Origin: Methylobacterium durans
GTDB lineage: Bacteria > Pseudomonadota > Alphaproteobacteria > Rhizobiales > Beijerinckiaceae
Reading direction: 5' to 3'
Length of the DNA stretch: 64,000 nt
NCBI RefSeq assembly: GCF_003173715.1
Contig: NZ_CP029550.1
Location: 4,821,501 to 4,885,500, forward strand
Positions within the stretch are counted from its first letter, which is position 1. Each line of letters opens with the position of its first letter. Shown here one piece after another: positions 16,346-24,783 of the stretch. The notes under the pieces are model-generated. The model saw nothing but the letters and a program-made list of their open reading frames with translations, did no database searches and was not told the origin of the DNA. The position numbers were made by a program, and so were the translations under genes.

Positions 16346-16708
16346 CTAAGCAGGTCGCGCCCTGATCTGCGAGTCCAAGTCGCCCTCGATCGCCAGATCG
16401 ACCTTCTTCTGATGAAGCGCCTCGGCACTCTGCCGCACGTCGCTGAACGGGACGATGCGGAGGCGAACATCCTTTCTCTGCTCCGCAGGAGCATCAGCGA
16501 AGGCTTGGATGAGGCGCATCTCGGTGCTGCCCGTCGGGCCGACCGCGACCGTGAACGCAGTTGGTGAGGCGAAGTACCAGTAGCCGATTGCGACAAGTGT
16601 CGTCCCGGTCGCCAGCACGAGAGCGGCGACGCCGAGACGCCATTCATGCTTGCGGATCCGCTGGCGAAGCTGTTCGAACACGCTCTGCACTCGAAGTAGC
16701 GGTTTCAA
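16346..16708 (-). pseudogene. truncated TAXI-type solute-binding protein
   Basis: Only the first ~120 residues remain: a cytoplasmic basic start, one membrane anchor (LGVAALVLATGTTLVAIGYW), then the beginning of a TAXI-like binding lobe (FTVAVGPTGSTEMRLIQAF ... VDLAIEGDL). Family members are usually over 300 residues and bind small carboxylates for TRAP transporters. The frame ends abruptly at 16346 and no permease genes are nearby, so this is most likely a gene remnant. The start TTG 16708 is weak. Confidence 0.6.
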
Positions 16709-16957
16709 CGCAACAATGCAGCCCCAGCGCCTGTTGAACGCTGGCTGGTGAGCGGGTGCATACCGCGGACCGCCTCACAGGCGAGCTACATTCGCCACGC
16801 CACTTGCGCTTCCTTGATCCGGCTTAACGGCTTCCTCTAACCGCCAGCTCATGAACGAGTTGCCTTTAAGGCGTGCACCACTCCGCCGACAGGCGCCTGA
16901 AGGCCGCGGCTAAGACAAGCCGAGCGGTGTGCCCGGCCCGTCCCAGCCTGCGGTGTC

Positions 16958-17443
16958 TCAGCGAGCGTACTTGAACTGCGGTGCAGCCTTGAGCTGATCC
17001 TTTGTCGCGTTCAGCACCGCGTGATCCGGAGCCGCACGGTTCGCGTCCGCGCCAACCGTGCTGCTGGTGTTTGTGGAAGCGGTCGTGTCGGCCGGCTTCT
17101 TCTGCGCGTCATCCTTCTTGGCCTCGCGCCGCGACTCGTTCGTGAACTTGATCTGGCCGAACGGCACCGCCACGTCGTGCTCGCCCAGACCAAGGAAGCC
17201 GCCCACCCCAATTACGACGGCCTCGATCTTGCCGGTGCTGTCCACCAGAAGCTCGTTGATGTCACCGATCTTCTCGTTGTTGTTGTTGTAGACGTTGAGG
17301 CCCTTGAGCTTGGACGCGCGCCACTGCCCGGCCTTCTCCTGGGTGACGAACTGCCCGCCGTTCGGGGCGGGCGCTGTCTCGGCCAGGACCGGCCCCGCCA
17401 GCACGGCCGAGCCAATGACAGCAAGGGCGAAGTGCTTCAACAT
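16958..17443 (-). CDS. exported PRC-barrel domain protein
   Basis: 161 aa from ATG 17443 with GGAGGAG just upstream. Signal peptide at residues 1-22 (LKHFALAVIGSAVLAGPVLA), then a PRC-barrel at ~35-100 (WRASKLKGLNVYNNNNEKIG DINELLVD ... VVIGVGGFLGLGEHDVAVPF), then a charged Ala/Thr/Lys tail. PRC-barrel proteins of this exported type are common in Rhizobiales, often linked to stress or envelope functions, with no defined biochemistry. Confidence 0.9.
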   Translation of the reverse strand: MLKHFALAVIGSAVLAGPVLAETAPAPNGGQFVTQEKAGQWRASKLKGLNVYNNNNEKIGDINELLVDSTGKIEAVVIGVGGFLGLGEHDVAVPFGQIKFTNESRREAKKDDAQKKPADTTASTNTSSTVGADANRAAPDHAVLNATKDQLKAAPQFKYAR

Positions 17444-17675
17444 GACGAACTCCTCCAATCATCCGCTGACCTCGGCTCGACGATGAGCGGGTCAAGGCTG
17501 GCGCAGAAACGCCGCGCTTGAGGACAGCGTTCCTGAAAAAGAAGGTACGCAACGGCTATGTTCTTGCCGTGCATTAGCGGAAAGCGTGGCAGTATTGACT
17601 GCGGCTAAGGTGCGGAACTGTACGACATGCATCCTCGTTCGTGAGCCATCTTCCCTTCAGATGATCGGAGTATTC

Positions 17676-18506
17676 ATGCGCAAGATCGCTCTTGTTTCCG
17701 CCACTGCTTTCTCCGCCCTCGTTCTGGCAGCACCGAATGCCCAAGCTCGACCGCTGAGTGTCGGGGCTGCGGTCGGCGCGGGCGTCGCTGGCCTTGCTGT
17801 CGGATCGTTGATCGGGGCGGCAGCCAGTGACGGCTACTACGGTGGTTACGGCTATCCGGCCTATGGCGGTTACAGCTACGATGTCGCCTATGGCCCCGCC
17901 TACGGCGGCTACAGTTGGGGCGGTCCCAGCTTCGCAGGTTATGCGTGGGCGCCTGCGGGCTATGCCTATCCGGCCACAGAGGAAGTGGACACCACCATCG
18001 TGACGCGGCCCCGCACCGTCAGCCGGACTGTGGTCAATGAAGACTACGCGCCCGCCTACCGCTCTACGTACGCCTACGAGTCGCGCACCGTGCGGCGCGG
18101 CTACGAGCGCCCGGTCGCCACGCGCGCCTATGGGACGCGCTACGAGCGTGACTACGGCTACCGCAGCGTTGCCCACCGTGGCTACGAGACTGGTCATCGG
18201 CACAGCTACGGCAGCCGCACCGTCTCTGCGCGCTATGGCTACGAGAACGGCTACCGAGACCGCAGCGGCTTCCGCAACGCCTCAGTGCGCAGCGAAGGCA
18301 GCGTCCGGAGCATCGAGGGCTCACGTGGCTTCCGAGCCCATCGTGAAGTCGGCGTGAGCAGCAGCCATCGCGAGTTACGCGGTGGCCGTGAGGGCTTCCG
18401 CAACGTCTCAGCGCGCAGAGGCGAGACGATGGGCCGTGGCTCGGAGATCGGTCGCGCCTCAGCGGGCAGCCGCACCTCAGGTCGCGCCGGGCTCCGCTTC
18501 GAGTGA
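17676..18506 (+). CDS. exported Gly/Tyr-rich then Arg/Ser-rich protein
   Basis: 276 aa. ATG 17676 with GGAG upstream; signal peptide MRKIALVSATAFSALVLAA ending in QARP. A glycine-zipper-like hydrophobic stretch follows (VGAGVAGLAVGSLIGAAAS), then Tyr/Gly repeats (YYGGYGYPAYGGYSYD), then a long basic low-complexity tail of RGYE/RYGYE units rich in Arg, Ser and Gly. No enzymatic domain. It probably acts at the cell envelope, but the exact role is unknown. Confidence 0.75.
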   Translation: MRKIALVSATAFSALVLAAPNAQARPLSVGAAVGAGVAGLAVGSLIGAAASDGYYGGYGYPAYGGYSYDVAYGPAYGGYSWGGPSFAGYAWAPAGYAYPATEEVDTTIVTRPRTVSRTVVNEDYAPAYRSTYAYESRTVRRGYERPVATRAYGTRYERDYGYRSVAHRGYETGHRHSYGSRTVSARYGYENGYRDRSGFRNASVRSEGSVRSIEGSRGFRAHREVGVSSSHRELRGGREGFRNVSARRGETMGRGSEIGRASAGSRTSGRAGLRFE

Positions 18507-18527
18507 GTGCCGCTAGATCTCAAGTTT

Positions 18528-18558
18528 GAGAAGGGCGGTGGCAGCCACCGCCCTTCTC
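18528..18558. terminator. strong hairpin after the Gly/Tyr-rich protein gene
   Basis: Perfect 14 bp stem (GAGAAGGGCGGTGG / CCACCGCCCTTCTC) with a 3-base CAG loop, 21 bases after the stop at 18506. No T-run follows, so it may be a terminator or an mRNA-stabilising hairpin. Confidence 0.6.
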
Positions 18559-18690
18559 TCACAGCGACGAAGGTCGGACGGATGCGTCGCAGGCCCATCT
18601 CCGGCAGCACTCGTCCGACAAAGATGTAGGGAACAAGGCTCTAGCTTGACCGTTTACCATCAATGCCTCCCACGGCATGCGGAGGCTGCG

Positions 18691-18936
18691 TTGACCACCA
18701 GCATCAACCTTGAAGTCAGTCCCTTCATCCGGAACGGCTTCTTCGGCCTGAGACGTGACGGCCGGGTCATCGCACATGGCCGAATGCCGTACCTCCGCAA
18801 GTATTATCAGCCGGGTGATGTGGTGCTCGTCAGCATCGACACCTGCACGGGTCTTCAGGCGCGTTTTGCTGGCAGCGCTTCAACGTCCGAACAAAGGCAT
18901 GCCGAGCCGCGAGTGTCTGCTGTCTCGGCAGCCTGA
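18691..18936 (+). CDS. small hypothetical protein (81 aa)
   Basis: TTG 18691 is preceded by GGAGG at a good distance. Beta-rich start (SINLEVSPFIRNGFFGLRRD, then GRVIAHGRMPYLRKYYQPGDVVLVSID). No signal peptide and no recognised family. The longer upstream reading of this frame passes through the terminator hairpin and is unlikely. Confidence 0.5.
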   Translation: MTTSINLEVSPFIRNGFFGLRRDGRVIAHGRMPYLRKYYQPGDVVLVSIDTCTGLQARFAGSASTSEQRHAEPRVSAVSAA

Positions 18937-19032
18937 CCGCGCCGTACAGAGTCAAGCCTTGTCGTCGCGCCGCTGGATCGGCTGGCTGTATGGCCAGTTG
19001 GTCTCACCCGTCCTCGCGCAGATGAGGAGCCA

Positions 19033-19251
19033 ATGGCTCAGCTTGAGGTACTACCAGCCCACACCGAGACGCTTGCTCGGATCGCGCATCGGGAGATTGA
19101 GCACCGGCTTGGTCGGCACGGTGGCGATGAGCCTGCGTACTGGCACGCCGTGGAGATGATGTATCGCAGCAGTCCCTTGCTGCCAGAGTGCTATCGCTCA
19201 CATCCGCTTTCGACTGAGCTTCGACTTCCGGGGAGTGATGAGCGCGGGTGA
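19033..19251 (+). CDS. small hypothetical protein (72 aa)
   Basis: ATG 19033 preceded by GAGGAG. Helical and His/Glu/Arg-rich (LARIAHREIEHRLGRHGG, YWHAVEMMYRS). No recognised domain. It follows the 81 aa gene by about 100 bases on the same strand and could share its transcript. Confidence 0.45.
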   Translation: MAQLEVLPAHTETLARIAHREIEHRLGRHGGDEPAYWHAVEMMYRSSPLLPECYRSHPLSTELRLPGSDERG

Positions 19252-19500
19252 CTGAAGTCGCACGGGCTTCCAACGAGAAAAAGGAGCACGCCCATATCGG
19301 GTCAAGCTTGGACACGCGTGCCTCGCCGTAGTGGCGACCGAGGATCTGCGGCCAATACTTCAACTGCGGCGGAGGCCAATTCGCGTTAAGCGAAAACTGA
19401 CAAGACAAGGGCCGGCCAAGCTGCTGAGATCGCAGCTATTGGCTTCATGTTCTGAGGTGCTACGGTCTTTTCCAGAGTGCCTGTATATTCCTCAGCCGTC

Positions 19501-20040
19501 CTAATAAGCCTTCACGCCCTTCTTCACGAGCTTGCCTGCTACTTTGGCGTCACCGCGCGAGAGAACCCGAAACTCCTTTTCGTGCAGCTTGTTGTAGCGC
19601 TTGAAGAAGCCCTCGATGCGGGTCAGCATCTCCGAGGGCAGGTCAGAGATCTCCCTCGCTTGCGCATGGTCATGAGCATGGGTCGCAACCGCGACCAGCC
19701 GATCGTTGCGCTCCCACTTCCCATCCTTTTCCCGCTCCTCGGCCTCAATCACGCCGAGCAACCGGGCCGTGACCTTGGTTCCGACCGACAGAGTTTCATC
19801 GAGCAGAATGATTGCGTCGAGCGGATCACCATCCTCGGCGAGCGTTGAAGGGACAAAGCCGAAATCGACCGGGAAGCTCATTCCCTCCGGCAGTACGAAC
19901 TTGAGTTCGAATGTTCCGATCTCAGGATCGTAAGCGTACTTGCTGCGGCTGCCCTTCGGTGTCTCGATGATCACAACGAGATCGCCAGTTTCCTCGTCAT
20001 AGGTGCTGATCCGCTCCAGGGATGGGCGATTCTTCGACAT
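19501..20040 (-). CDS. ppa: inorganic pyrophosphatase
   Basis: 179 aa, the usual length of bacterial family I soluble pyrophosphatases, which hydrolyse PPi to two phosphates with Mg2+. The signature DGDPLDAIIL carries the metal-binding Asp residues; also seen are IETPKGSRSKYAYDPE and the C-terminal FFKRYNKLHEKEF. ATG 20040 has AGAAGGGCAGG upstream; an in-frame N-terminal extension lacks family similarity. It follows the NRAMP-like gene on the same strand after 93 bases. The longer linker and divergence suggest it may be a second copy rather than the chromosomal housekeeping one; this cannot be tested here. Confidence 0.95.
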   Translation of the reverse strand: MSKNRPSLERISTYDEETGDLVVIIETPKGSRSKYAYDPEIGTFELKFVLPEGMSFPVDFGFVPSTLAEDGDPLDAIILLDETLSVGTKVTARLLGVIEAEEREKDGKWERNDRLVAVATHAHDHAQAREISDLPSEMLTRIEGFFKRYNKLHEKEFRVLSRGDAKVAGKLVKKGVKAY

Positions 20041-20133
20041 GATGGCCTGCCCTTCTAAGCGTGGCGGGTGTAGGCACCCGCGAGGGCGGGCGGGGGTCAA
20101 CTCGGTCGCTCTCAGCACCTGCGGCGCGCTCTT

Positions 20134-21447
20134 TCACGCCAACGACATAACCCCCAGTGTCAGGGCGGCCAGCAGCATCGCACCGGTCGCTGTCCAGCCG
20201 ATAATCCGCAGCGGCCCGGTGATCACGAACGCGCCCATGATCTTTGGGTTCGCCGCCATCAGCATCAGCAGCGTCATGACGGGCGCGGCGAGCACCCCGT
20301 TCACCACCGCGCTCCAGAACAATGCGTCGATGGGGCTAATCGGTGACAGGGCCAGCGCGGCTCCGAGCAGCGTGGCCACCGTTATGGTCGCGTAGAACGC
20401 CTTCGCCTCGACCGGCGCGCGCTCCAGGCCGACCGGCCAGCGCCGGAACTCGCCGAGCGCGTAGGCTGCTGAGCCGCCCAACACCGGAAGCGCTAGGAAG
20501 CCCGTGCCGACGATGCCAAGGGTGAACACCACGAAGGCAAAGCGCCCCACCACCGGCTCCAGCGCCTTGGCCGCGTCAGTTGAGGTCTGGATGTCGGTGA
20601 TCCCTTGCGCGTGCAGCGTGGCGGCTGTCGTCACCATGATGGCCAGCGCCACCAGATTGGAGAAGCCCATCCCGATCACGGTGTCGAGGCGGATGCGCGC
20701 GAGCGCCTTGGATGCCTGGCCCGGGGCATGCCTCAGCGGATCACGGGTCGGTTTGATCTTGGTGTCCTCGACCTCCTGAGCCGCCTGCCAGAAGAACAGG
20801 TACGGGCTGATCGTGGTGCCGAGCACCGCCACGACCGTGAGCCAGAATGTCTTGTCGGTCTGAAGGGTGGGCACCAGCAGGCCTCGCAACGCCTCGCCCC
20901 AGGGCACATGCACGAGCAGCGCCGTACCGAAGTAGGCCAACAGCGAGAGCGTCAGCCACTTCAGCATCGAGACGTAACGGGTGTACTTCAGCGCCATCTG
21001 CATGGCGACGCACAGGCCGCCGAGCAGGACGACGAATAGCAGCCGATGTCCACCGCTGAGCAGGCTCAGCGCGTCCGCCATGGCGCCGAGATCAGCCCCG
21101 AGGTTCACGACGTTGGCGAAGAACAGCAGCGGCAGGATGGTGAACGCGAGGGCGGGCGGGTAGTGCTTGCGCAGGTTTCCGGCGATGCCCCGACCTGTGG
21201 TCCGGCCGATCCGGGCGCTGATCTCCTGCACGGCGCACATCAGCGGGTAGGTGAACAGCAGGGTCCAGAGGATCGAGAAGCCAAACTGCGCGCCGGCTTG
21301 GCTGTAGGTGGCGATGCCGCTCGGATCGTCATCCGACGCTCCGGTGATGAGACCGGGGCCCAGCACCTTGAGCAGGCGCGGCTTGGTTGGCCCGACTGCC
21401 GGGCTGCGGGCCTGCTCTGTTACGCTGACCTGCTCGCTGGACGCCAC
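20134..21447 (-). CDS. NRAMP-like divalent metal transporter with atypical motifs
   Basis: 437 aa polytopic inner-membrane protein of the NRAMP fold. The helix-1 region reads GPGLITGASDDDPSGIATYSQ in place of the classical DPGN context. The helix-6 region reads GTTISPYLFFWQ where transition-metal NRAMPs have MPH. By analogy with NRAMP-related magnesium transporters, which lack the helix-6 Met, the substrate may be Mg2+ or another non-thiophilic ion; this is inference. Ends 93 bases before ppa, an Mg-dependent enzyme, on the same strand. Confidence 0.85.
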   Translation of the reverse strand: MASSEQVSVTEQARSPAVGPTKPRLLKVLGPGLITGASDDDPSGIATYSQAGAQFGFSILWTLLFTYPLMCAVQEISARIGRTTGRGIAGNLRKHYPPALAFTILPLLFFANVVNLGADLGAMADALSLLSGGHRLLFVVLLGGLCVAMQMALKYTRYVSMLKWLTLSLLAYFGTALLVHVPWGEALRGLLVPTLQTDKTFWLTVVAVLGTTISPYLFFWQAAQEVEDTKIKPTRDPLRHAPGQASKALARIRLDTVIGMGFSNLVALAIMVTTAATLHAQGITDIQTSTDAAKALEPVVGRFAFVVFTLGIVGTGFLALPVLGGSAAYALGEFRRWPVGLERAPVEAKAFYATITVATLLGAALALSPISPIDALFWSAVVNGVLAAPVMTLLMLMAANPKIMGAFVITGPLRIIGWTATGAMLLAALTLGVMSLA

Positions 21448-21556
21448 TGCGACGCACTCACTCGCTGCCGTCGCTTAGAACGGGCACGCGTGCAAAACCG
21501 TTGCCTCGGCAGTCAGAGCGAAAGGTCGTAGCTGCGGGCTGCCTGTTCAGGCGGTC

Positions 21557-22204
21557 TCAGGTCGGAGACACCGGGCCAGGCAGTGCTCGCTCAGCCTCCT
21601 CCAGCAGTCGCGCCTCGGGCCCGCGCAGCAGGACGGTGAGCCAGACCAAACCAGCGGCAGCCAACACCATCAGGACGATGCCCACGGGACCGGTCACCGT
21701 CTCGATGCGCGAGCCGAAGAAATAGGCCCCGCAGGCAAACACCGTCGCCCAAACGAAGCCGCCCGTGGCATTGAACAGAAAGAAGCGCGGCCACGTCATC
21801 CGGTTCGCGCCCGCCAACAGCGCCGCCAGTACGCGCAGCACGGCCACGAAGCGGCCGAGGAACACAACCTTGCCGCCGTGGCGCAGGAACAGATAGCGCC
21901 CGAGCTTGATCTTCTCCGGCGTGATGCCGACGCGCGGCCCGTGCCGGATCAGCGTTCGCTGCCCCACGCTGCGGCCGATCCAGAATCCGACGCTGTCGCC
22001 GATCACGGCCCCGGCCATCGCTGCGGCGATGACGCTTGCAAGGTGCAGATTGCCGGTCGCGCCTGCATAGATCGCAGCGGTCACGAGGCAGGTCTCACCC
22101 GGCAGCGGCAGGCCCATGCTCTCCAGGCCAATCACCAGCGCCACGATCCAGAGCCCGTGTGTGGCGATCAGGTGGGACAGGTCACCGAGGATGAACTCCA
22201 GCAT
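21557..22204 (-). CDS. DedA-family membrane protein
   Basis: 215 aa with about five membrane segments. DedA motifs visible: ESMGLPLPGETCLV (N-terminal re-entrant), GDSVGFWIGRSVGQ, and FLGRFVAVLRVLAALLAG. DedA proteins are half-transporter-like membrane proteins; several are undecaprenyl-phosphate or lipid flippases, others affect proton-motive force. It lies upstream of the NRAMP-like gene on the same strand (gap ~110 bases), so a loose DedA-NRAMP-ppa unit is possible. Confidence 0.92.
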   Translation of the reverse strand: MLEFILGDLSHLIATHGLWIVALVIGLESMGLPLPGETCLVTAAIYAGATGNLHLASVIAAAMAGAVIGDSVGFWIGRSVGQRTLIRHGPRVGITPEKIKLGRYLFLRHGGKVVFLGRFVAVLRVLAALLAGANRMTWPRFFLFNATGGFVWATVFACGAYFFGSRIETVTGPVGIVLMVLAAAGLVWLTVLLRGPEARLLEEAERALPGPVSPT

Positions 22205-22311
22205 GCCCGTACGGATGCCCAGATCTACAGCTTGCAGGTGAGGCTAAGGGAACATCCCCACCAGCCGCAGACACACGGCTAGGCGGTTGGTGAGAGACGC
22301 AGCAGCCCGGT

Positions 22312-22581
22312 TCAGTCGCAGTCTTCCCGGTGCACAGTCTTCGAGTCGCCGACCTCGTTCTCCTTACGCACGGTCGTGTGCGAGCAGCCGCCGCGCCGCT
22401 CTATTACCGTGCCCCGATCGGGTCCAGTGGCAGCATGCCCGACGCCAGCACCCACAGCAGCACCGACCGGCCCACCAACTGCACCACCGGCAGCCGCCCC
22501 GGCTGCTGCACCTTCTTCGGCAGCAAAGGCTGGGGCACTCACCAGTGTGGCAGCCGCAAGCAGAAAAGCTATCCGCCTCAT
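22312..22581 (-). CDS. small exported glycine-zipper protein
   Basis: 89 aa. Signal peptide MRRIAFLLAAATLVSAPAFA, then a glycine-zipper stretch (AAGAAAGGAVGGPVGAAVGAG) and a Cys-containing polar tail (RRGGCSHTTVRKENE ... HREDCD), so one disulfide is possible. Small Gly-zipper proteins of this form are common in Methylobacterium relatives and of unknown role. Confidence 0.7.
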   Translation of the reverse strand: MRRIAFLLAAATLVSAPAFAAEEGAAAGAAAGGAVGGPVGAAVGAGVGHAATGPDRGTVIERRGGCSHTTVRKENEVGDSKTVHREDCD

Positions 22582-22721
22582 CGTGCGTCTCCGTGTTTCT
22601 GATCTCGAAGAACCGCAGCCCCACCTACTCCGTTCCTTTTCCGACAGCTCGGAACGGTCTTTCTCTGCTGCTCGTTTGGGCGGCTCTGAAGTCAGGGTTT
22701 CTGATCCACTTGGAGGAAGCG

Positions 22722-22895
22722 ATGGACAAGGATCGAGTCGAAGGCGCGGCCACCAACATGGGCGGCAAGATCAAGGAAGGCGCTGGCAAACTGACCGGCG
22801 ACGAGAAGATGCGCCAGGAAGGCATTGCAGATCAGGTTAAAGGCAAGATCCAGAACGTCGTGGGCGGCATCAAGGACACGCTCAAAGGCAAGTAG
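22722..22895 (+). CDS. CsbD-family stress protein
   Basis: 57 aa, typical CsbD length. Starts MDKDRVEGAATNMGGKIKEG and continues with the KLTGDEKMRQEGIADQVKGK pattern. ATG 22722 has GGAGG seven bases upstream. CsbD-like proteins are small, hydrophilic general-stress proteins of unknown biochemistry. The neighbouring 27-residue membrane peptide follows on the same strand. Confidence 0.93.
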   Translation: MDKDRVEGAATNMGGKIKEGAGKLTGDEKMRQEGIADQVKGKIQNVVGGIKDTLKGK

Positions 22896-22905
22896 CAGCC
22901 GATTG

Positions 22906-22939
22906 GCCCTCACGGACCCGTGACCGGGCTGGTGAGGGC
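22906..22939. terminator. hairpin between CsbD gene and small membrane ORF
   Basis: GCCCTCAC and GTGAGGGC separated by 18 bases, just after the CsbD stop. A weak terminator or attenuator between the two small genes. Confidence 0.4.
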
Positions 22940-22961
22940 TACCTCAGTAAGGAGAAGTACG

Positions 22962-23045
22962 ATGCTGAAAGGTGGTCTTCTGTGGTTGCTCGGCATTCCG
23001 CTGCCGATCATCCTGCTGCTCTGGCTATTTGGCGTGTTTCACTGA
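22962..23045 (+). CDS. 27-residue single-span membrane peptide
   Basis: MLKGGLLWLLGIPLPIIL continues as LLWLFGVFH. Almost wholly hydrophobic, with one Lys at the start. It has a strong, well-placed ribosome site (AAGGAGAAGTACG), which is the main reason to call it. Too short for most gene finders. Probably an inner-membrane micropeptide; the role is unknown, and its position after csbD suggests stress-linked expression. Confidence 0.65.
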   Translation: MLKGGLLWLLGIPLPIILLLWLFGVFH

Positions 23046-23105
23046 GCGTCGGGGCTGGAACGGCTCTAACTCAGCAGCGATCTCACCAGTTCACCGTTCG
23101 GTTCC

Positions 23106-23921
23106 CTAATTCCGCAAGGGCCTGAGCCACGGCTCCGCCGTGGCGTAAAGGTCACCACTCTGCCGCCAATCGTCGGTCGTCCTGCCGGTGATCTTTGCCA
23201 CGTAGTCCCGCGTCTCCTTCGGCAGCAGCGAACGACCGGCGAGCCAATCCCTGACCCGCTGCGGGCCGGCGTTGTAGGCTGCGGCAGCGAAGCCGAGATT
23301 TCCGAAACGGGTCCGGTACTCCTTCAACAGTTCTGCGGATTTCGGAATGGCTTCGAAGGGGTTGAACGGATCGACCAGCCCGCGTTCGCTCGCAGTTCCT
23401 GGCATGAACTGAGCGACGCCCTGCGCACCTGCTCGGCTGACGGCACGATGGTTCAAGCCGCTCTCCTGCCGCAGCAGGCGCATCAGGAACTCGATCGGCA
23501 GGCCATTGATGACCGCTGCGTGCTCGATGAACTCGCTCATGCGCTGCTTGTCACCGAAGAAGGCAGCCGACCAAGCCTCCTCGATCGTCTGGAACGCGGA
23601 CCGCTCGAAGTGAATGGCACTGCCCGCTGTGAGCGCCTGCTGCACATAGGCGTAGGCAGCGCCTCCCGGAGCAGTTGTCGCAACGATGCTCGGCACGGCC
23701 ACCCCCGCTTCGGTCGCAGGAGGGGCTTCGGTGGCTACGGCTGGACGGCTCAGTGCCTCATCCCGCAGTGGAGCGTCAGGAGTGGAGAGAAGCAACGCGG
23801 CGGCTGCGGCGAGCGTACCGACCTTCCGGTTCGCGGCGAGCCGGTAGACGGCGATCTTGAGCGCGCTTCGAGCCACCCTGGCCCGGTACACGCTCACACT
23901 CGTCTGCCGAAGGAGTTCCAT
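23106..23921 (-). CDS. lytic transglycosylase (SLT family)
   Basis: Peptidoglycan-cleaving enzyme. The catalytic domain lies in the C-terminal half: LRQESGLNHRAVSRAGAQGV with the catalytic Glu in ES, then AQFMPGTA and AAAYNAGPQRV. The N-terminus has a hydrophobic stretch (VGTLAAAAALLLSTPDAP) that may be a signal-anchor. I prefer ATG 23921 (271 aa); the frame runs open to 23978. No secretion-system genes are near, so it is an orphan, perhaps conjugation- or wall-related. Confidence 0.88.
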   Translation of the reverse strand: MELLRQTSVSVYRARVARSALKIAVYRLAANRKVGTLAAAAALLLSTPDAPLRDEALSRPAVATEAPPATEAGVAVPSIVATTAPGGAAYAYVQQALTAGSAIHFERSAFQTIEEAWSAAFFGDKQRMSEFIEHAAVINGLPIEFLMRLLRQESGLNHRAVSRAGAQGVAQFMPGTASERGLVDPFNPFEAIPKSAELLKEYRTRFGNLGFAAAAYNAGPQRVRDWLAGRSLLPKETRDYVAKITGRTTDDWRQSGDLYATAEPWLRPLRN

Positions 23922-24783
23922 TCTGGGTCCGAACACGACACGTATGGCCACGCTTGCATGACCAGGACGCCCCCTCAAGCTTGATCGCGCGGCATCCTAA
24001 ACAACACTGCCATGACGGAAGTTGGGCCAGAGTTCAGACTCCGCATAGCCTCATCCGTTCTGCACAGGCTGCTCGCGACTACCGAGTAGAACGAGCGATG
24101 GCGGCCAAGCCTTCAGAACTCGGCGATGCTTTGAGGTCGCGCCATGCCATCCGCAGTACCGTCACGGCGGCTTGAAACGAGAAGATCACGAAGATCAGAT
24201 CGAGCACGTACTCCGGCCAGCGCACCGGGGCGAAGTGGGCGAGAATGCTCAAAATGGCCGTCAGCACAGCAGCAGCCGCGTCATTGCGCGCATTCAGCCA
24301 TGTTGCCTGGATCAGTGGATTCGCGTCGTTGCGGAAGCGAGCCAGAGCGGCGGCAGCCAACGAAGCGGCCGCAACTGCAACGAGATTGGAGGCGACGATC
24401 TCCCCCAAGCCGCTGGTGTCGGGGCTCTGGAGATCCGACCACAGGTCGCACAGGCCGTCGATGCCGGTCGCCGCCAGGATCAAGCCGATGACAATAGCAG
24501 ACAGGCGCTCTGTTCGCGCACCTCGGCCAAACACAAAGGCGGCCACAGCATTGAGAGCGATGTCGTAGCCGAAGCCGGAAGCGTCCTTCAGCAGATCCTT
24601 CGAGCCAATGGCATGTGCCCACGCCGCTTCGACAAGGGCCAGCAGCAGGATGCCAGCCGCGATGACCCAGACGGTCTGCTTGTAGCCGAAGCCAGAGGTC
24701 GTCCTTGGCTGTCCGTCGTCAGATGATTTGAGACGATCTGGGACGCTCAGGAACGGAGGCTCTGGTCCACCTGGGTTGAGAGG

